Source: Apostichopus parvimensis
Taxonomy: Eukaryota > Echinodermata > Holothuroidea > Aspidochirotida > Stichopodidae
DNA: 46,904 bases
Assembly (NCBI GenBank): GCA_000934455.1
Contig: KN882343.1
Coordinates: 102,763-149,666, forward strand
Direction of reading: 5' to 3'
Part shown: piece by piece, positions 35,117-45,809 of the stretch
How positions within the stretch are numbered: the first letter of the stretch is position 1
Layout: every line of letters begins with the position of its first letter
The notes under the pieces: generated by a model
What the model saw: the letters and a program-made list of their open reading frames with translations, nothing else
The model's database searches: none
Told to the model about the DNA's origin: nothing
Position numbers and translations under genes: made by a program

Positions 35117-35838
35117 GGAGGGGAGAGGGGAAAGATTGCAAGCAGGGGGTGGCACAAGAAGAGGAAGAGGGGAAAGGGGAAAGATTTGGGATGGGAAAAC
35201 TGGATTTGGTGACATTGAACGGCCTTTCATAATCTCTCTGTACTTTCAGATTTTTGTTTTTGAATGGGACCACCTACCTGTTGCCCTATATTGATTACTT
35301 ACATTTAATTAAACTTGAAACGTGTAAATTAATCTTACCTGTGCTTTTCATAGACAGTTGCCACTGTAAATGATATAATTTTACACGAATGTTGAGCATA
35401 CTGAAAATATATATGCAAACAAGGTGTTTAAGTTTTTGAAGGATTAATTGTCCAAACTTAATGAGGAAAATTTACCACAAACCTTCCGAGCATTTTTTCT
35501 TCTTCACGGAGACATTTCTCTGTTGATAATTTAAAACTCCTCATGTCTGGAAATAACTAAGAGGACGAATCCGGAGTGGTTTTGAAAAAGTAAGTCTAGC
35601 AATTTTGTAGCAAGGTAAACTTTGGGGCTAGTAATTGATGGTGGTGGCGTTGAACAGCCTCAAGGAAATGTGCAATTGAAGTGAGATCTTGGTAAAAGAT
35701 TTGTGTAAAGTCCCAGTTTGTCATGGTTTGAACTAAGTATTCATTATTTCAGACAATTCTATTTTGAAAATTTATTTAATCACACTTAGAAGAGACATAA
35801 CAGTGATCGCATGAGATAAGAAAAAACATGTTTCCCAT
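35117..35838. other. G/A-rich flank and AT-rich unique DNA
   Basis: 35117-35190 is purine-rich and resembles the left flank of the hAT element. The rest is AT-rich with no recognisable feature. Confidence 0.5.
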
Positions 35839-36167
35839 TTAAGGCATTTGAAGACTCGCCCCAAACCGTGTGTGGCCATCTGGAAAAGTTAACTTTCTGT
35901 TGCTTGCAAGTCACGTTTTGTTCGTGTTGATACAAAATGCTGACAGTAATGAAACGTGATACCTTGTTATCTTTAGCTGGACCTGAGATGTCCATCGCTG
36001 TATCGTTTGTATACTGTGCTGTGGGAATTGACCGCAGCTGTATGTACTGACTGTACACTAGTGTCTAATTACCCACGGTAGCAACTGTGTGTGTATTTTC
36101 TGGGATCGATGGTGGTGTTTAACACGTTCAAGAAGTTTCTTTTGGCGCGAGTCTTCACACCCTTTAA
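35839..36167 (-). mobile_element. TTAA-type miniature transposon, copy B (intact ends)
   Basis: The element spans 35843-36163 and is flanked by TTAA on both sides (35839-35842 and 36164-36167). Terminal sequences GGCATTTGAAGACTCGC and GCGAGTCTTCACACCCT form an imperfect inverted repeat with an identical TGAAGACTCGC core. TTAA duplications are used by piggyBac and Kolobok-type transposons. It is an inverted copy of 30888-31282, and the shared interior includes GCGATGGACATCTCAGGT and a following GATAACAAGGTATCACGTTTC block. It has no transposase frame. The minus-strand frame at 35786-36058 just reads through it. Confidence 0.88.
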
Positions 36168-37355
36168 GCCCTGAAGTTGTTCTACTAAACGTTAGTCCAA
36201 TTATCTAATGTTCTAATATCTAATATAAAAAATGACCTCGTTGCCCATTTTTTTCCAGCCAAAGTTGATTTTGACATTGGTAGAAGAAAAATAAAGGAAA
36301 CTAATCGCAATTATCTATGTCATTCTTGAAGGGTTACATTCCAACTCTTTGAGGGTGAAATGGACACCACGTAACCCATGTGAAAACTTTGGTAACCTCC
36401 AACAATCTTGCAGTCGGAAAGAAAAACATTTTGTTCTATTACCCTTTCCGTAGATCCACCCAACTACCCATCCACCCGCCCGTCTTCTGGCCTGCCCGTC
36501 CGTCCGTCCATATGTCCGTCCATCCAGTATTTTCTGATGAAGGAGGCATGGTTCTCCAATGTTAGCAAAAAAATACAATCCTGATTGAATGAAAACTTAG
36601 CTTGTGTGTCCTGTTTTTTTGCAAGTCAGTAAATCAGGTCTTTATGCATTTAGTTTAATTATACCGAATATTATAATTGAGCCCTGATTATACAGTCATG
36701 TTCGATCCATCATACCTTTCTCCACCCCTAACCCTACCCCCCAGCAGAGGCGACGTCAATCCCAAGGATTTAGAAACGTACCACGGAAGAGTTTAAAAAA
36801 AAGATCTGTGCTTATATATTAGTATGCACTCTGGCACCAAGATTGTAAGTGTTTGTTTAATTTGCATCAGTTTTTACAAGTAAAATTCTGGCAAAAGTAC
36901 AATTCTTTGTTTAAATACCCCTAACATATCCTCAGGCTCCTGTTTTATATTAACCGAGGCAAAAAGAAGAAGAAGATGAAGAAGAAAACAGTATCATGTT
37001 TCTCGTTGGGAATTTAAAATAATATACTTTGGTTTGGAAATGAAATGTAAAACATTTACCATTGCTGGGAAAGGTTAAGTGTGAACCTGTCATTCACACG
37101 GCTGAAAGATGGCACCACAGGTCAGTAGACTGTGGAGTTGTCGTAGTAGTAAAAGCACAGGGTTGCTGCCCTCTTGTGGCTGTTTCTGACGGGTGAATGA
37201 TTCAAGGGGGTAGACATTGTAACAGCTGTAGTCATTTTACAAGAATTTGGTGTAAACACAAAGAAAATAATATAAAGAAATAGAAATAAAAGTAAACGTT
37301 GTGAATAACTATAACTATACCCATGAATGTGACTGTTGGCCTGTAGTCTGTGGTG
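36168..37355. other. Unique DNA, no gene recognised
   Basis: Contains a degenerate CCGTCC cluster (36495-36526), a GAA-rich run (36963-36987) and otherwise AT-rich sequence. The overlapping frames at 36315-36578 and 36380-36565 read through the CCGTCC repeats. Confidence 0.5.
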
Positions 37356-37452
37356 ATATATGAATATATGAATGTATGAATGTATGAATGTATGAATATA
37401 TGAATGAATGAATATATGAATAAATGAATATATAAATATATGAATGTATGTT
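37356..37452. repeat. (ATGAATAT/ATGAATGT)n microsatellite
   Basis: A run of ATGAATATATGAATGT-type units of 4 and 8 bases with internal variation. The Tyr/His/Ile-rich minus-strand frame across it is an artefact. Confidence 0.95.
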
Positions 37453-37510
37453 CATAAATCATATGAGAGTGGAACTAGCTTTAGTACTGTGACCAAGAGA
37501 GGAATTTCTT

Positions 37511-37592
37511 TGCTTTCTTTGTAAAGCGCCTCGAGCAGTGACTTTTGTCTACTGAGTTGGTGCTATATAAGTCTCATTTATTATTATTATTT
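37511..37592 (+). repeat. Fragment of the (ATT)n-tailed dispersed repeat
   Basis: Matches the inverse of 17764-17845 with few differences: GTAAAGCGCCTCGAGCAGTG, then a block with CTTTTGTCTACTGAGTTGG, then TATATAAGTCTCATTTATTA and ATT repeats. Only the 3' tail-side portion is present, as expected of a 5'-truncated retroelement copy. Confidence 0.8.
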
Positions 37593-40500
37593 CATGAATC
37601 CCACGTCGTCCCCAGTTGCCATCCCGTCCAATCAAAATGCAAGAATTTCTGTCGTCTCCTTTTTTTTGTCTTCTCCTGATTTTCTTTGGTGCATATGGTC
37701 TCCTTTTATATAACGGAAGTATTTGTCCTGCAATTCCAGCACATGCACCAATGTTTAACTTAATTGTAGGTGGGAGAGGAGGGAGGGGCGGGGGGGGGGA
37801 GGTGTCTGCAGTCTTTGAAATACAGACTGAAGCAAAAGAGAATCGTTAAACATAACATGCAATTGTTTAAGGCTTAAAAATATAGAAGATGTGACATAAA
37901 TGCATCAATCAATATATAATCGTTTCTGAACGTACCAAATTTATCGACGGCAGCGAGACATCATTTAACATTTCAGCTAGCAGATGTGAATTTTGGTCAG
38001 GCTACGTAATTTGCATTTTATATATTTTGATGATTATGTCCTTGACATTGTTATTGGATATGGAAGAGAGAAAGGGGAGGGGTGAGCTGGAGGGACAGGG
38101 AAAGGGAGTATGGGATGTAGATATGAGTTATGGTTATATATATATACACCTTCCAAACATGCTTGTTAGCAGGGCCCAATCCCCCCCACCCCTACAACCG
38201 TTCTCGCACCTCTTATTCCCCTCACCTGTCACTCTCAACACTCCTGATGGGGTGAAATAATATGACCATGGTTACCATAGCTACACATCTCAATTCTTCA
38301 AATCACGATACCAGAAAACTACATTCAGAAAACTACATAAATATTATTATTATTATTTTTTTTGTTGTTGACATTCTTGTATTTAAGAATCTTATTAACT
38401 TTTTTTTAATTGATTTATTTCAGCCTTGTTTATAAATATCATAAAGTCATCTCTTGAAAGTAAAATTTACATTTTTTAAGATGCTATTTTTTTTGCTAAT
38501 TTTGATGACGAGATTATATATAGTTAAGCGACTCGATGTTCGGCATAGGCCGATGAATATTTTGTAATTCTACCGTGTCAGATTAATTCAAGCGTTAACT
38601 TACAGTCTGACATGACGGTGCACCCCCGAATGCAAATCCTTGTCCAGTGAGGCACACTTGGGACTTGACATTAACAGGGCATAAAATCTGAGGCTAGTCA
38701 GCCTCGATCATTCGGCCAGAAAATATTGAATTTTTTGTGACAAGAGCAAATAAAATATTCATCTATCGCCATTTAGTATTCAAATGAAGGGCCTACCATT
38801 TCTACTGATCCTAGATATAAAGTAATCGGAGAAACTGGCATTTGCTCGGCGGGTCCCGAGAGGAAATTTTCATTGACCGTCGCTTTTCAGCCGACGACGA
38901 CGTGTCATGGACGCGAGCACTCTGGACAATTCACGGTGCTCTCGATTTCAGGGTCAGGCTCTCCAACTGAAAAGTAAACAACACTTCATCCAACTTTATT
39001 GGATGATTAAAACGAGCACGAATTTTCGGGGAAATTAAAAATATCAAAACAATTTCATGAATATAGTTATAATTCAAAAAGAGAAGACCAGTTATTTAAT
39101 AGTTGCTCAGACATGCTGATAAAGTCCAAGAACTAAAGGAATCGTATCAATCTCGGAACTCTTGGCCGTCCTGGAATCAACAACTTTCAAATTTGGTTCT
39201 GGTCATCCTGAAGTATACTTAAATATACAAAAGGATTTTCTGTTGGCTGGAGTGTATTGCTTTGGAAAATTGCTGGAAATTTATGTATCTTTCTGGAAAA
39301 ATCAAGATCCCCATAACGTTTTGTATCGGTAATTAGATAGGAATTTTTCAAATTTTTGGATATTTTGTCAAATTTGTAAAATTCTACAAATATGACACAT
39401 GTTGATGCCCTATCTAAGTAGCAAGCTAATTAGCAAACGTTTCCAAATGTATCTGGTTTTCAAGGATAAATGGACAAGTAGGATTATGATTAACCTACTT
39501 AGTTGAAGCTTTCAAAGATGTTTTAACTCAGATGACATCATAGACCTGCTTCCTGGAGGGAGTTGACTGTTTTTAGGCAGTTGAAGTATGTTGCATTTAA
39601 AGATCTGTATTGGTTCAGATTATAGCATGTTAATATAGCTAGGAAAAGTTTTGTGATTACGTAATTGACTTCCCCGGTCGTAAATCGACCTCAATTAGCA
39701 TGCATAGCTTCTTAACACTATTAGGCTCTTTGTGTAAACACTGTGTTATAACATGTTCATGCCTACAGTAGTTAATCATACAGCGTTCACACAAAGACCC
39801 TCATACAACACAAAAATATGTGGCAGGTGTTGCAGACTAATTGGTAAAAAGAGGTCATTTTATGACCAAGGCAGGTCAAGTAATACGTAATCTCAAGAAA
39901 CTTTTCCATGATAGTGTGCTATGGTTGCAGAGGTCTATACAGCTGACCTTTAATCAACCGAATCTCGAGTCTCTTCAATTCCTAGTGGCACAACTATTCA
40001 CACTTAAATCAACCAAAATGTGACGGTTTATCAGTTTGATCTATGACTCATAGCTGCTGTATGTCAAACCTCCGTGGTGGAGACCTTGTACACACACAAC
40101 GTCAAATGGTTAAAGTGTGATGAATCTCCTACACTGACGTACGTACATGATTTCGGAGTGATTGACTTCCAAACAAATCTAAAACAACTCCTGATTCGCC
40201 AAGGTCTTGTCTCGTGGCAGCTCTCAACCAATTAGCATCATTTTAACACTTTCTGATAGATAACTTCTCTAACGCTCTCCAAATCGCGATTTAAGGAAGT
40301 TGATATGTCACTATTAAAGGGGAGGAATAAATTGCTCTTGAAATCCACTCTCTGGGTTACCATTTATGCATAGTTTATTTTGCAAATTGATAGGGAAGCT
40401 GTCTACTTAAATGGATTGAAATGAGTCTTTCTCTTTAACCTCCCACCTACCCCTCCCCCCTCCCATCCCAAGTCCTGTTGTAAACAGTCTTTCTATGGGA

Positions 40501-41450
40501 GAGAATGAAAGTTGTACTAGCCTAAAGCTGGCTCAATCCACCAAACCAACAAGTCGGCTGTATTACAGCTATATTAATTGGTCATTCTTTGTTATTTTTG
40601 CAACAATTTGTATTTGGACAACCAAATTTTCTGATCTGACAAACGACTCGTAGAACCCGGTTGTCCGAAGGACAGCCAAAAAAACTCCTTAGAAAAGTTT
40701 ACCCGGCCGCAACAGATGTTTCCCAAGTCAAGTGATGTCGAAGTCAGCCGGAAGTATACTTTTTGAAACTATTCAAGGGTATTTTACTCAAACTTGATCA
40801 GCATAAAACCCACATATGCAAAGAAAATATAAAAGACGTTTGTTTTGTCCAGATGCTTTTGGCTCGATGATTCGTTTCGTGTTTGAATCCCTTCTTCAAA
40901 CGACGATCGAGATTTTGGATAAAATCCAAGGATGCTTCACTTTCCAAAGCTTAGCTTATAGCATCTCTTTCATTTCTTTATCTATTACATCGTTAGAACG
41001 AGCTCTGAAGGCTGCTGGAACTCTTGACTTATTTTTGGTTTCTTTGATAAAAGAGATTCAGGTAATTTCTAACCACCCTCCGGCGTTAAAAGATCGCTTG
41101 TTCCAGATAACAGATCTAACTATGCATACTAGTAAATGTCCTCGAAAAAAAACCCCCTGAAAGTCACAATTGTTTCTGTTTTCTGTTTACTTTTGTTTTT
41201 GTTGATCAAAATAACTTGCCTTTAATAACAGATTTTGATCTGTGCCCTGCTTTGCGAAGACAACCCCCCACCCCCTCAAAAAATGGGTGGGGGGAAGGAG
41301 GGAGAAAGGGAAATTAACATGTTTTTCTCAAAATAACGGACCCATTATGGGCGCCAATTTCTGTCTGCATGTATCATCTTGTTAAATAATAATATGATTT
41401 TTAGAAATAGGATTTAGTAACATTCTTTTATATCCTTGTAGAGATGTCAT
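37593..41450. other. Mostly unique DNA without recognisable genes
   Basis: A G-rich run (37771-37802) and a C-rich stretch (38177-38196) are present. 38540-38960 is mixed-composition, CpG-containing, non-repetitive DNA with small inverted repeats (GAGGCT/AGCCTC near 38690). The 114-residue plus-strand frame at 40816-41160 has plausible composition but no recognisable motif and no visible splice or promoter context. I do not call it. Confidence 0.45.
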
Positions 41451-41721
41451 ATATGTATGTATGTATGTATTTGTATGTATTTTTGATCCTCCTGCAAGCA
41501 GGAACTTGGAAAGAAGCCTCATTGGAAGAAGCCTCATTGGCTTAGCAAAGCCGCAAGCTGACTGAAGTCAGTCTCTTACGTTCATATTTAACGTCCATGA
41601 TTATGAATTGTCAATGTCAACAACTCTGTAACTGGACGACATACATTAATCCTGGAGTGACTTGAACAGGGTACCTTATGATTGGAAGGCACCGGCGTTA
41701 ACCACTGAGCTAACACTCCTC
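41451..41721 (-). mobile_element. tRNA-derived SINE, copy 2 (B box decayed)
   Basis: Same element and orientation as 8181-8472: A box TAGCTCAGTGGTTAACG intact, then the matching body with CAATCATAAGG, GTCGTCCAGTTACAGAGTTG and GGCTTTGC, and a (TACA)n tail (plus-strand ATGT repeats at 41451-41490). The B box region reads GTACCCTGTTCAAGTC instead of a GGTTCGANTC form, so its internal promoter is damaged. It also carries a short tandem duplication of GAAGCCTCATTG (41514-41540). Confidence 0.85.
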
Positions 41722-41723
41722 GT

Positions 41724-41800
41724 CAAAATCAAAATCATAATCATATAATCATCAAAATCATAATCATATAATCATAATCATATGTCAAAATCATAAATCC
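41724..41800. repeat. AATCATA-type short tandem repeat
   Basis: Degenerate runs of ATCATAATCATAT and TCAAAATCATAA immediately beside the SINE head. AT-rich, non-coding. Confidence 0.85.
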
Positions 41801-41949
41801 TCTTCTTTTCCTTCAGTCTTTTTTGGCATAACTACGTAGCATTTTCTACTTTTAGTAATCGTTTAATACCTATATCAGGACATGTGTCCATTTAGGAATT
41901 CTATAAACACAGCTATGAAATGATATAACATAACACTCGTCATTCAGCC

Positions 41950-41985
41950 CCTGAAGAAGATCCTGCTGTAGGATCGAAACGTCAG
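41950..41985 (+). ncRNA. Hammerhead-ribozyme-like motif, probable Penelope-like element remnant
   Basis: The sequence has CTGAAGA, matching the conserved CUGANGA core. A 6-base hairpin follows (GATCCT, loop GCTGT, AGGATC), then GAAAC and directly GTC, a possible cleavage triplet. One extra A lies between the first core and the stem, and stem III would be very short. Animal Penelope-like retroelements are known to carry minimal hammerhead motifs with tiny stem III. CTGAAGAAG...GAAACGTC phrases are, as I recall, common in such elements. No reverse transcriptase frame is found nearby, so this is at most a fragment. Confidence 0.4.
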
Positions 41986-42740
41986 GCCCACTTACTTTTA
42001 CACATTCTCTTACGCAGGCTATTTAGTGGATAAGCAGTTATTTTAATAACGATAAAACATCTAACACAAGCATACAGATGAAAGCTGCAGTACATATTTA
42101 ACCTTCCCTACTTTACAACGACGCTCATCGTAGCACGGTCTATCTCTCTCTCCTACGCATGGAGGTAACAGACAGTTTTTTAATTATTCCTGTTAATAAA
42201 TTATGGACACTCCTTGAATAAACGACACTTACACACTGTTAGAAGTTTGTTAACCCCCGCTTGTCAGTCACTGCCAATTTTTTATTTTTTTTAATTATTT
42301 AGCTCAGCTATAGTAGACAAACTAACACAAAAGTGAAGTCTGCTTTTAATAGCGTTGACGATCGTGAATATTGCTCACATAACAAAAAATTTGTTTGTTG
42401 AACCTCTTCATTCAGTTCAAAGCTGACGGAGGGTACAATAAGTGCATTGTAATATAATATATTAAATTATTATTATGATGTGGTTATGCCATAGATCCTT
42501 GTTTGTAGAGTTTTAGGTTGTATCAGAGGTTTCCAGTATTAGCAAGTATCAACAACGACGTCGATGTAACTTTGATCCGTTATTCATTCGGAAAATGCCG
42601 AGTAATATTTCTACATAAATTAGACAGCATTCAATCTCAGAGTCATATTTCTTTTGTGGTTGAACACTGTTGTGTATACTGAGCGGGTTAAACACTGTTA
42701 CGTACTGAGAGGGTTAATCATCTTTCCCATGCATAAGGGA
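41986..42740. other. AT-rich unique DNA
   Basis: May include decayed flank of the retroelement fragment at its left. No frame, RNA or terminal repeats recognised. Confidence 0.4.
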
Positions 42741-42907
42741 TGCATGGTCATAGGTGTAGGGAGGGGCTGCAGCCCCCCCCCCCCGCCCCAACCAAAAAAG
42801 TTTGTGAAATTTGGGCAATATGCTGAGAATTTTCGGGCACCTACTGAAAGTAAAGTAATTTGCAATGTGTTTTTCAATGGTTAAACTCCTACGCCTATGT
42901 GCATGGT
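42741..42907. mobile_element. 151-bp hAT-type miniature element with perfect 8-bp target duplication
   Basis: The element spans 42749-42899. It starts CATAGGTGTAGG and ends CCTACGCCTATG, inverted repeats of 12 bases with one mismatch. Both flanks are TGCATGGT (42741-42748 and 42900-42907), a perfect 8-base target duplication typical of hAT elements. The interior has a GGGGCTGCAGCCCC palindrome running into a C tract. It cannot encode a protein. The 76-residue frame crossing it is incidental. Perfect flanks suggest recent insertion. Confidence 0.9.
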
Positions 42908-45156
42908 TACTAGAAATCTACATGATCCCCTCCTAAAAGTGGGTGAGCATCCAAGACCATGTTTTAACTCACTAAGGACAGTCCTAATTTGTTTCTAGCT
43001 AAATTCACCCACTCATTAATGACACTTATAATTGATAATGGCAATTATGTTTACTTCATTAAAATCCATTCTCACCTAGCTGTCTCTTAAACATACAGAT
43101 TCCATACTACAGTACCTACCTTTAGAACAACTGGTTACATTCTTGCAATAAAACAACCCCCCTCCCCCCTGCAGACCCTCGACAGTGTCACTACCCTCTT
43201 CCTTCAAACCTACCATTTTAATTTGTTGCTGGAATTCCATCCACCTCAATTTGCATTCAGTAGCATATCTATCAATTATGGTAGAACAGTTTAAAAAGAA
43301 CAGAAAATGGAAAAATATCCTAAAAGATTTGTTTCATTGTTGTGACATTTTACCAAAATATTTGTTTATGTATATGTATATGTAGAAAAAACGTAAACAA
43401 AACTTAATCAGTATTACCTGTAAAATTTTCTAGCTAGGTTTCCCCTTTCTGTGATTTCCAAAGTTTCCTCCCTGTTTCAGGTTACATATTTTTTTATTCT
43501 CCTGTTTGTTTTTGTTTAGCCTTCTCTCTGTTTCTCTTGGTCACTAGCTTTGATAAACATTCTTGTTTTTTCTAGTGCCCTTCATATTTGTAATTATACC
43601 AGTTTGTTATCATTTTGTTTTTTTAATACTGTAAAGCATATGAAAATATAAATTTCAATTGAATTGAATTATTTCAATCTTGTCATAATAATGATGTTCA
43701 AATTTGTTTGTCATGTCGTGATAAATTTTCTGTGGAAGATATTTGACAGATTTTCTAAATATTGTTATGATCTATATATGGTCTTCATCTTGTTAATCAA
43801 CTCATCCTTCAGAATGCCATCAATTTACAGTTGGAATTGATTTTTAGAAAAACCAAATTTTTCATTATTAAAGAATGTTTGCATTCTTTGGTAGCTACTC
43901 TGTTGTTTTGACCTTGCATTGGATGGTTGTAATTTTTTTTCCTGGAGGTGAAGTTAAACTAAAATAACCAAATATCAATGAATTTGGTGTATTTTATAAT
44001 ATGATGCATCCTTAAACTTGCAGTAATAACACTCAAGATATATATAAAAAAAAAAATTAAAGACAAACAAACATTTTTTTTTACCATTTCCAATTACATG
44101 TAAATGTTTGCCAAAAGTTCCCTCGTAATTTGCTTACAAAAATGTATCAACTTCAGATGACATTCCATTATCATGAATTGAATGTGGATTATCACCAGGA
44201 AGTCAAGTTTGTTCCAGGTTATTCCGCTCTCACAGGCCAAGAGAAATAAAATTAGGTCTTTGTTATTCTTTTAGGATGGTTTTCATTAGGTAACCCCCCA
44301 TCCTGCCCAGATGATGTGGAGTGTGACTCCTGCAGTTATATTTTACAGTGATAAGGTAGCATTTCACGGTACTCGTCACTAATGCCTGTCTCGCATGATC
44401 TCATAATGCCAAGTGGACACCCGTGGGTATTCACACCTTCTTTTGAACAAGGTTGGTTTTTTTTTTGTTTCTCATCGTGTGTCTGTATCCTCCTCCTCCA
44501 CCGCTGCACATGGGGATTGGCAAGATGAATGATATATACTCGATGCGAGCCTTCTTCTTCTTTTGTTGTCATCGTGGCAAAACCCAGCCTCGGAGAAGCA
44601 CATTGAAGAGAATAAGATAAATGACTGTTGATGATGCAGATGGCACAACATGTTTTAAGTGGAACATTCTCGCCATGCATAACGGAGCGATCGCTTCTCA
44701 AAAGTCGACGGACTCGACCGTAAGATTTGGGCTGAATTGAAGAGCCTTCTCGGCTTTTAATGAAGAGAAGACGAGGTTTCACATCGCTGGGGCGCTCTGG
44801 AGGGAAGTTTTTCCCTCCGACCGACGAAACTCTCAGTGCCCGTGGCAATCCGTTAGACATTAAAGTCAATAATTTGTATAGTCCCCATATGGCTGACATC
44901 CTCACACTAATTCAATCAGTATTTCTCTACAATCTGACAATTTATGTATCCCTAATTGACCGGGCAGTGCTAAACACTAGCTGTCTATGGCCAGGCTTCC
45001 GTTTGACATCGAATGCCTCACCAACAGGTAAAAGTTCCTGACTTTTTGCATTTAAATCTTGGGTTGCTTCAATCACTTGTTGCATGGCCCCCAAAGGAGA
45101 GGATGAACTTTTTACTGTGCTTGTGGATGCACTAGCTATTCCATGTTGTGTTAAGC
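42908..45156. other. AT-rich DNA then a mixed-composition block; no gene called
   Basis: 42908-44260 is AT-rich with no feature. 44370-45050 is markedly more mixed in composition and non-repetitive. It has the longest uninterrupted frame in the window (minus, 44905-44336, 189 residues) and an overlapping plus-strand frame (44760-45041, 93 residues). I recognise no domain in either. Both being open suggests composition and not coding, though an unfamiliar exon or a regulatory element cannot be excluded. Confidence 0.4.
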
Positions 45157-45171
45157 GGTGTCAGAAGTGGG
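45157..45171 (+). other. Leu-tRNA primer-binding-site motif, copy 1
   Basis: GGTGTCAGAAGTGGG matches the complement of a Leu-tRNA 3' end (ending CCCACTTCTGACACCA), lacking only the first T. This primer-binding site is used by Gypsy/Mag-type LTR retrotransposons. The preceding bases do not look like a clear LTR end. Confidence 0.5.
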
Positions 45172-45592
45172 AAAAACTGTTGTCGCATATAAATTTACCT
45201 ATCAGTTGTACTTGCATTGGTGGCAGTAGCCTGTAGTGCAGTGTCTCACAATCTACTGGATATTGGCGAGTGGATAAGACAGTCCTTGTAGTTGCAGTTT
45301 TTTCCTTACATTTGCTAGTTTCCTAATTTTAAATTTAAGACAGGAGATGAACTTTGAATTGTGAAAAGGGATCTATATTCAAGGTACGACAAAGATTATA
45401 ACTCTTTTTTTTTCCCCTCAAACTTCTGATTGATCAAAACTAGAAGAGCATAATTTAGGTGATTAGTAATAACATTCATGTCCAAGTTAGCACACTCTCT
45501 CTGTGGTTTGGTTTATAGCAGTGTAACCCAGTGCCCACTTTTACATCAGATATGAATGGACCTAACTACAGTTAGCGATATCAGCTGACCAA

Positions 45593-45609
45593 TGGTGTCA
45601 GAAGTGGGA
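45593..45609 (+). other. Leu-tRNA primer-binding-site motif, copy 2
   Basis: TGGTGTCAGAAGTGGGA is a full match to the complement of the Leu-tRNA 3' end including CCA. It follows GACCAA. No gag or pol frame follows. Confidence 0.6.
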
Positions 45610-45791
45610 TACAATGGAAACTGTTGCAGTGAGGAACTTAATATTTAATTGCAATTGAAATAACTTTGCTCCATGCAGTCGTTACCACTGACAAATTAAA
45701 ATAAATGTTTTGTTTTTATTTTATTTTACAAATGTAAGGAGGAATGGGAGGAAGCTTAGGAATCATCTCACAGCCTGAAGTGTTAATAAAC

Positions 45792-45809
45792 ATGGTGTCA
45801 GAAGTGGGA
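45792..45809 (+). other. LTR 3' end plus Leu-tRNA primer-binding site, copy 3
   Basis: TGGTGTCAGAAGTGGGA at 45793-45809 directly follows GTTAATAAACA, which looks like an LTR end with an AATAAA polyadenylation signal and terminal CA. This is the expected LTR/primer-site junction of a Gypsy-type retrotransposon. The downstream 1 kb has no retroviral-type protein frame, so only a relic or a non-autonomous element is present. Confidence 0.65.

Noticed and set aside
31451..36526. CCGTCC clusters at 31451-31483 and 36495-36526 as part of the inverted element pair
   Set aside because: They lie outside different ends of copies A and B and at different distances, so they are not part of the shared unit.
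40816..41160. 114-residue plus-strand frame
   Set aside because: Composition is plausible but I recognise no domain, and no splice, promoter or repeat context supports it.
45529..45546. Inverted, imperfect copy of the primer-binding motif (GTGCCCACTTTTACATCA)
   Set aside because: About four differences from the expected 16 bases, which is too weak to separate from chance.
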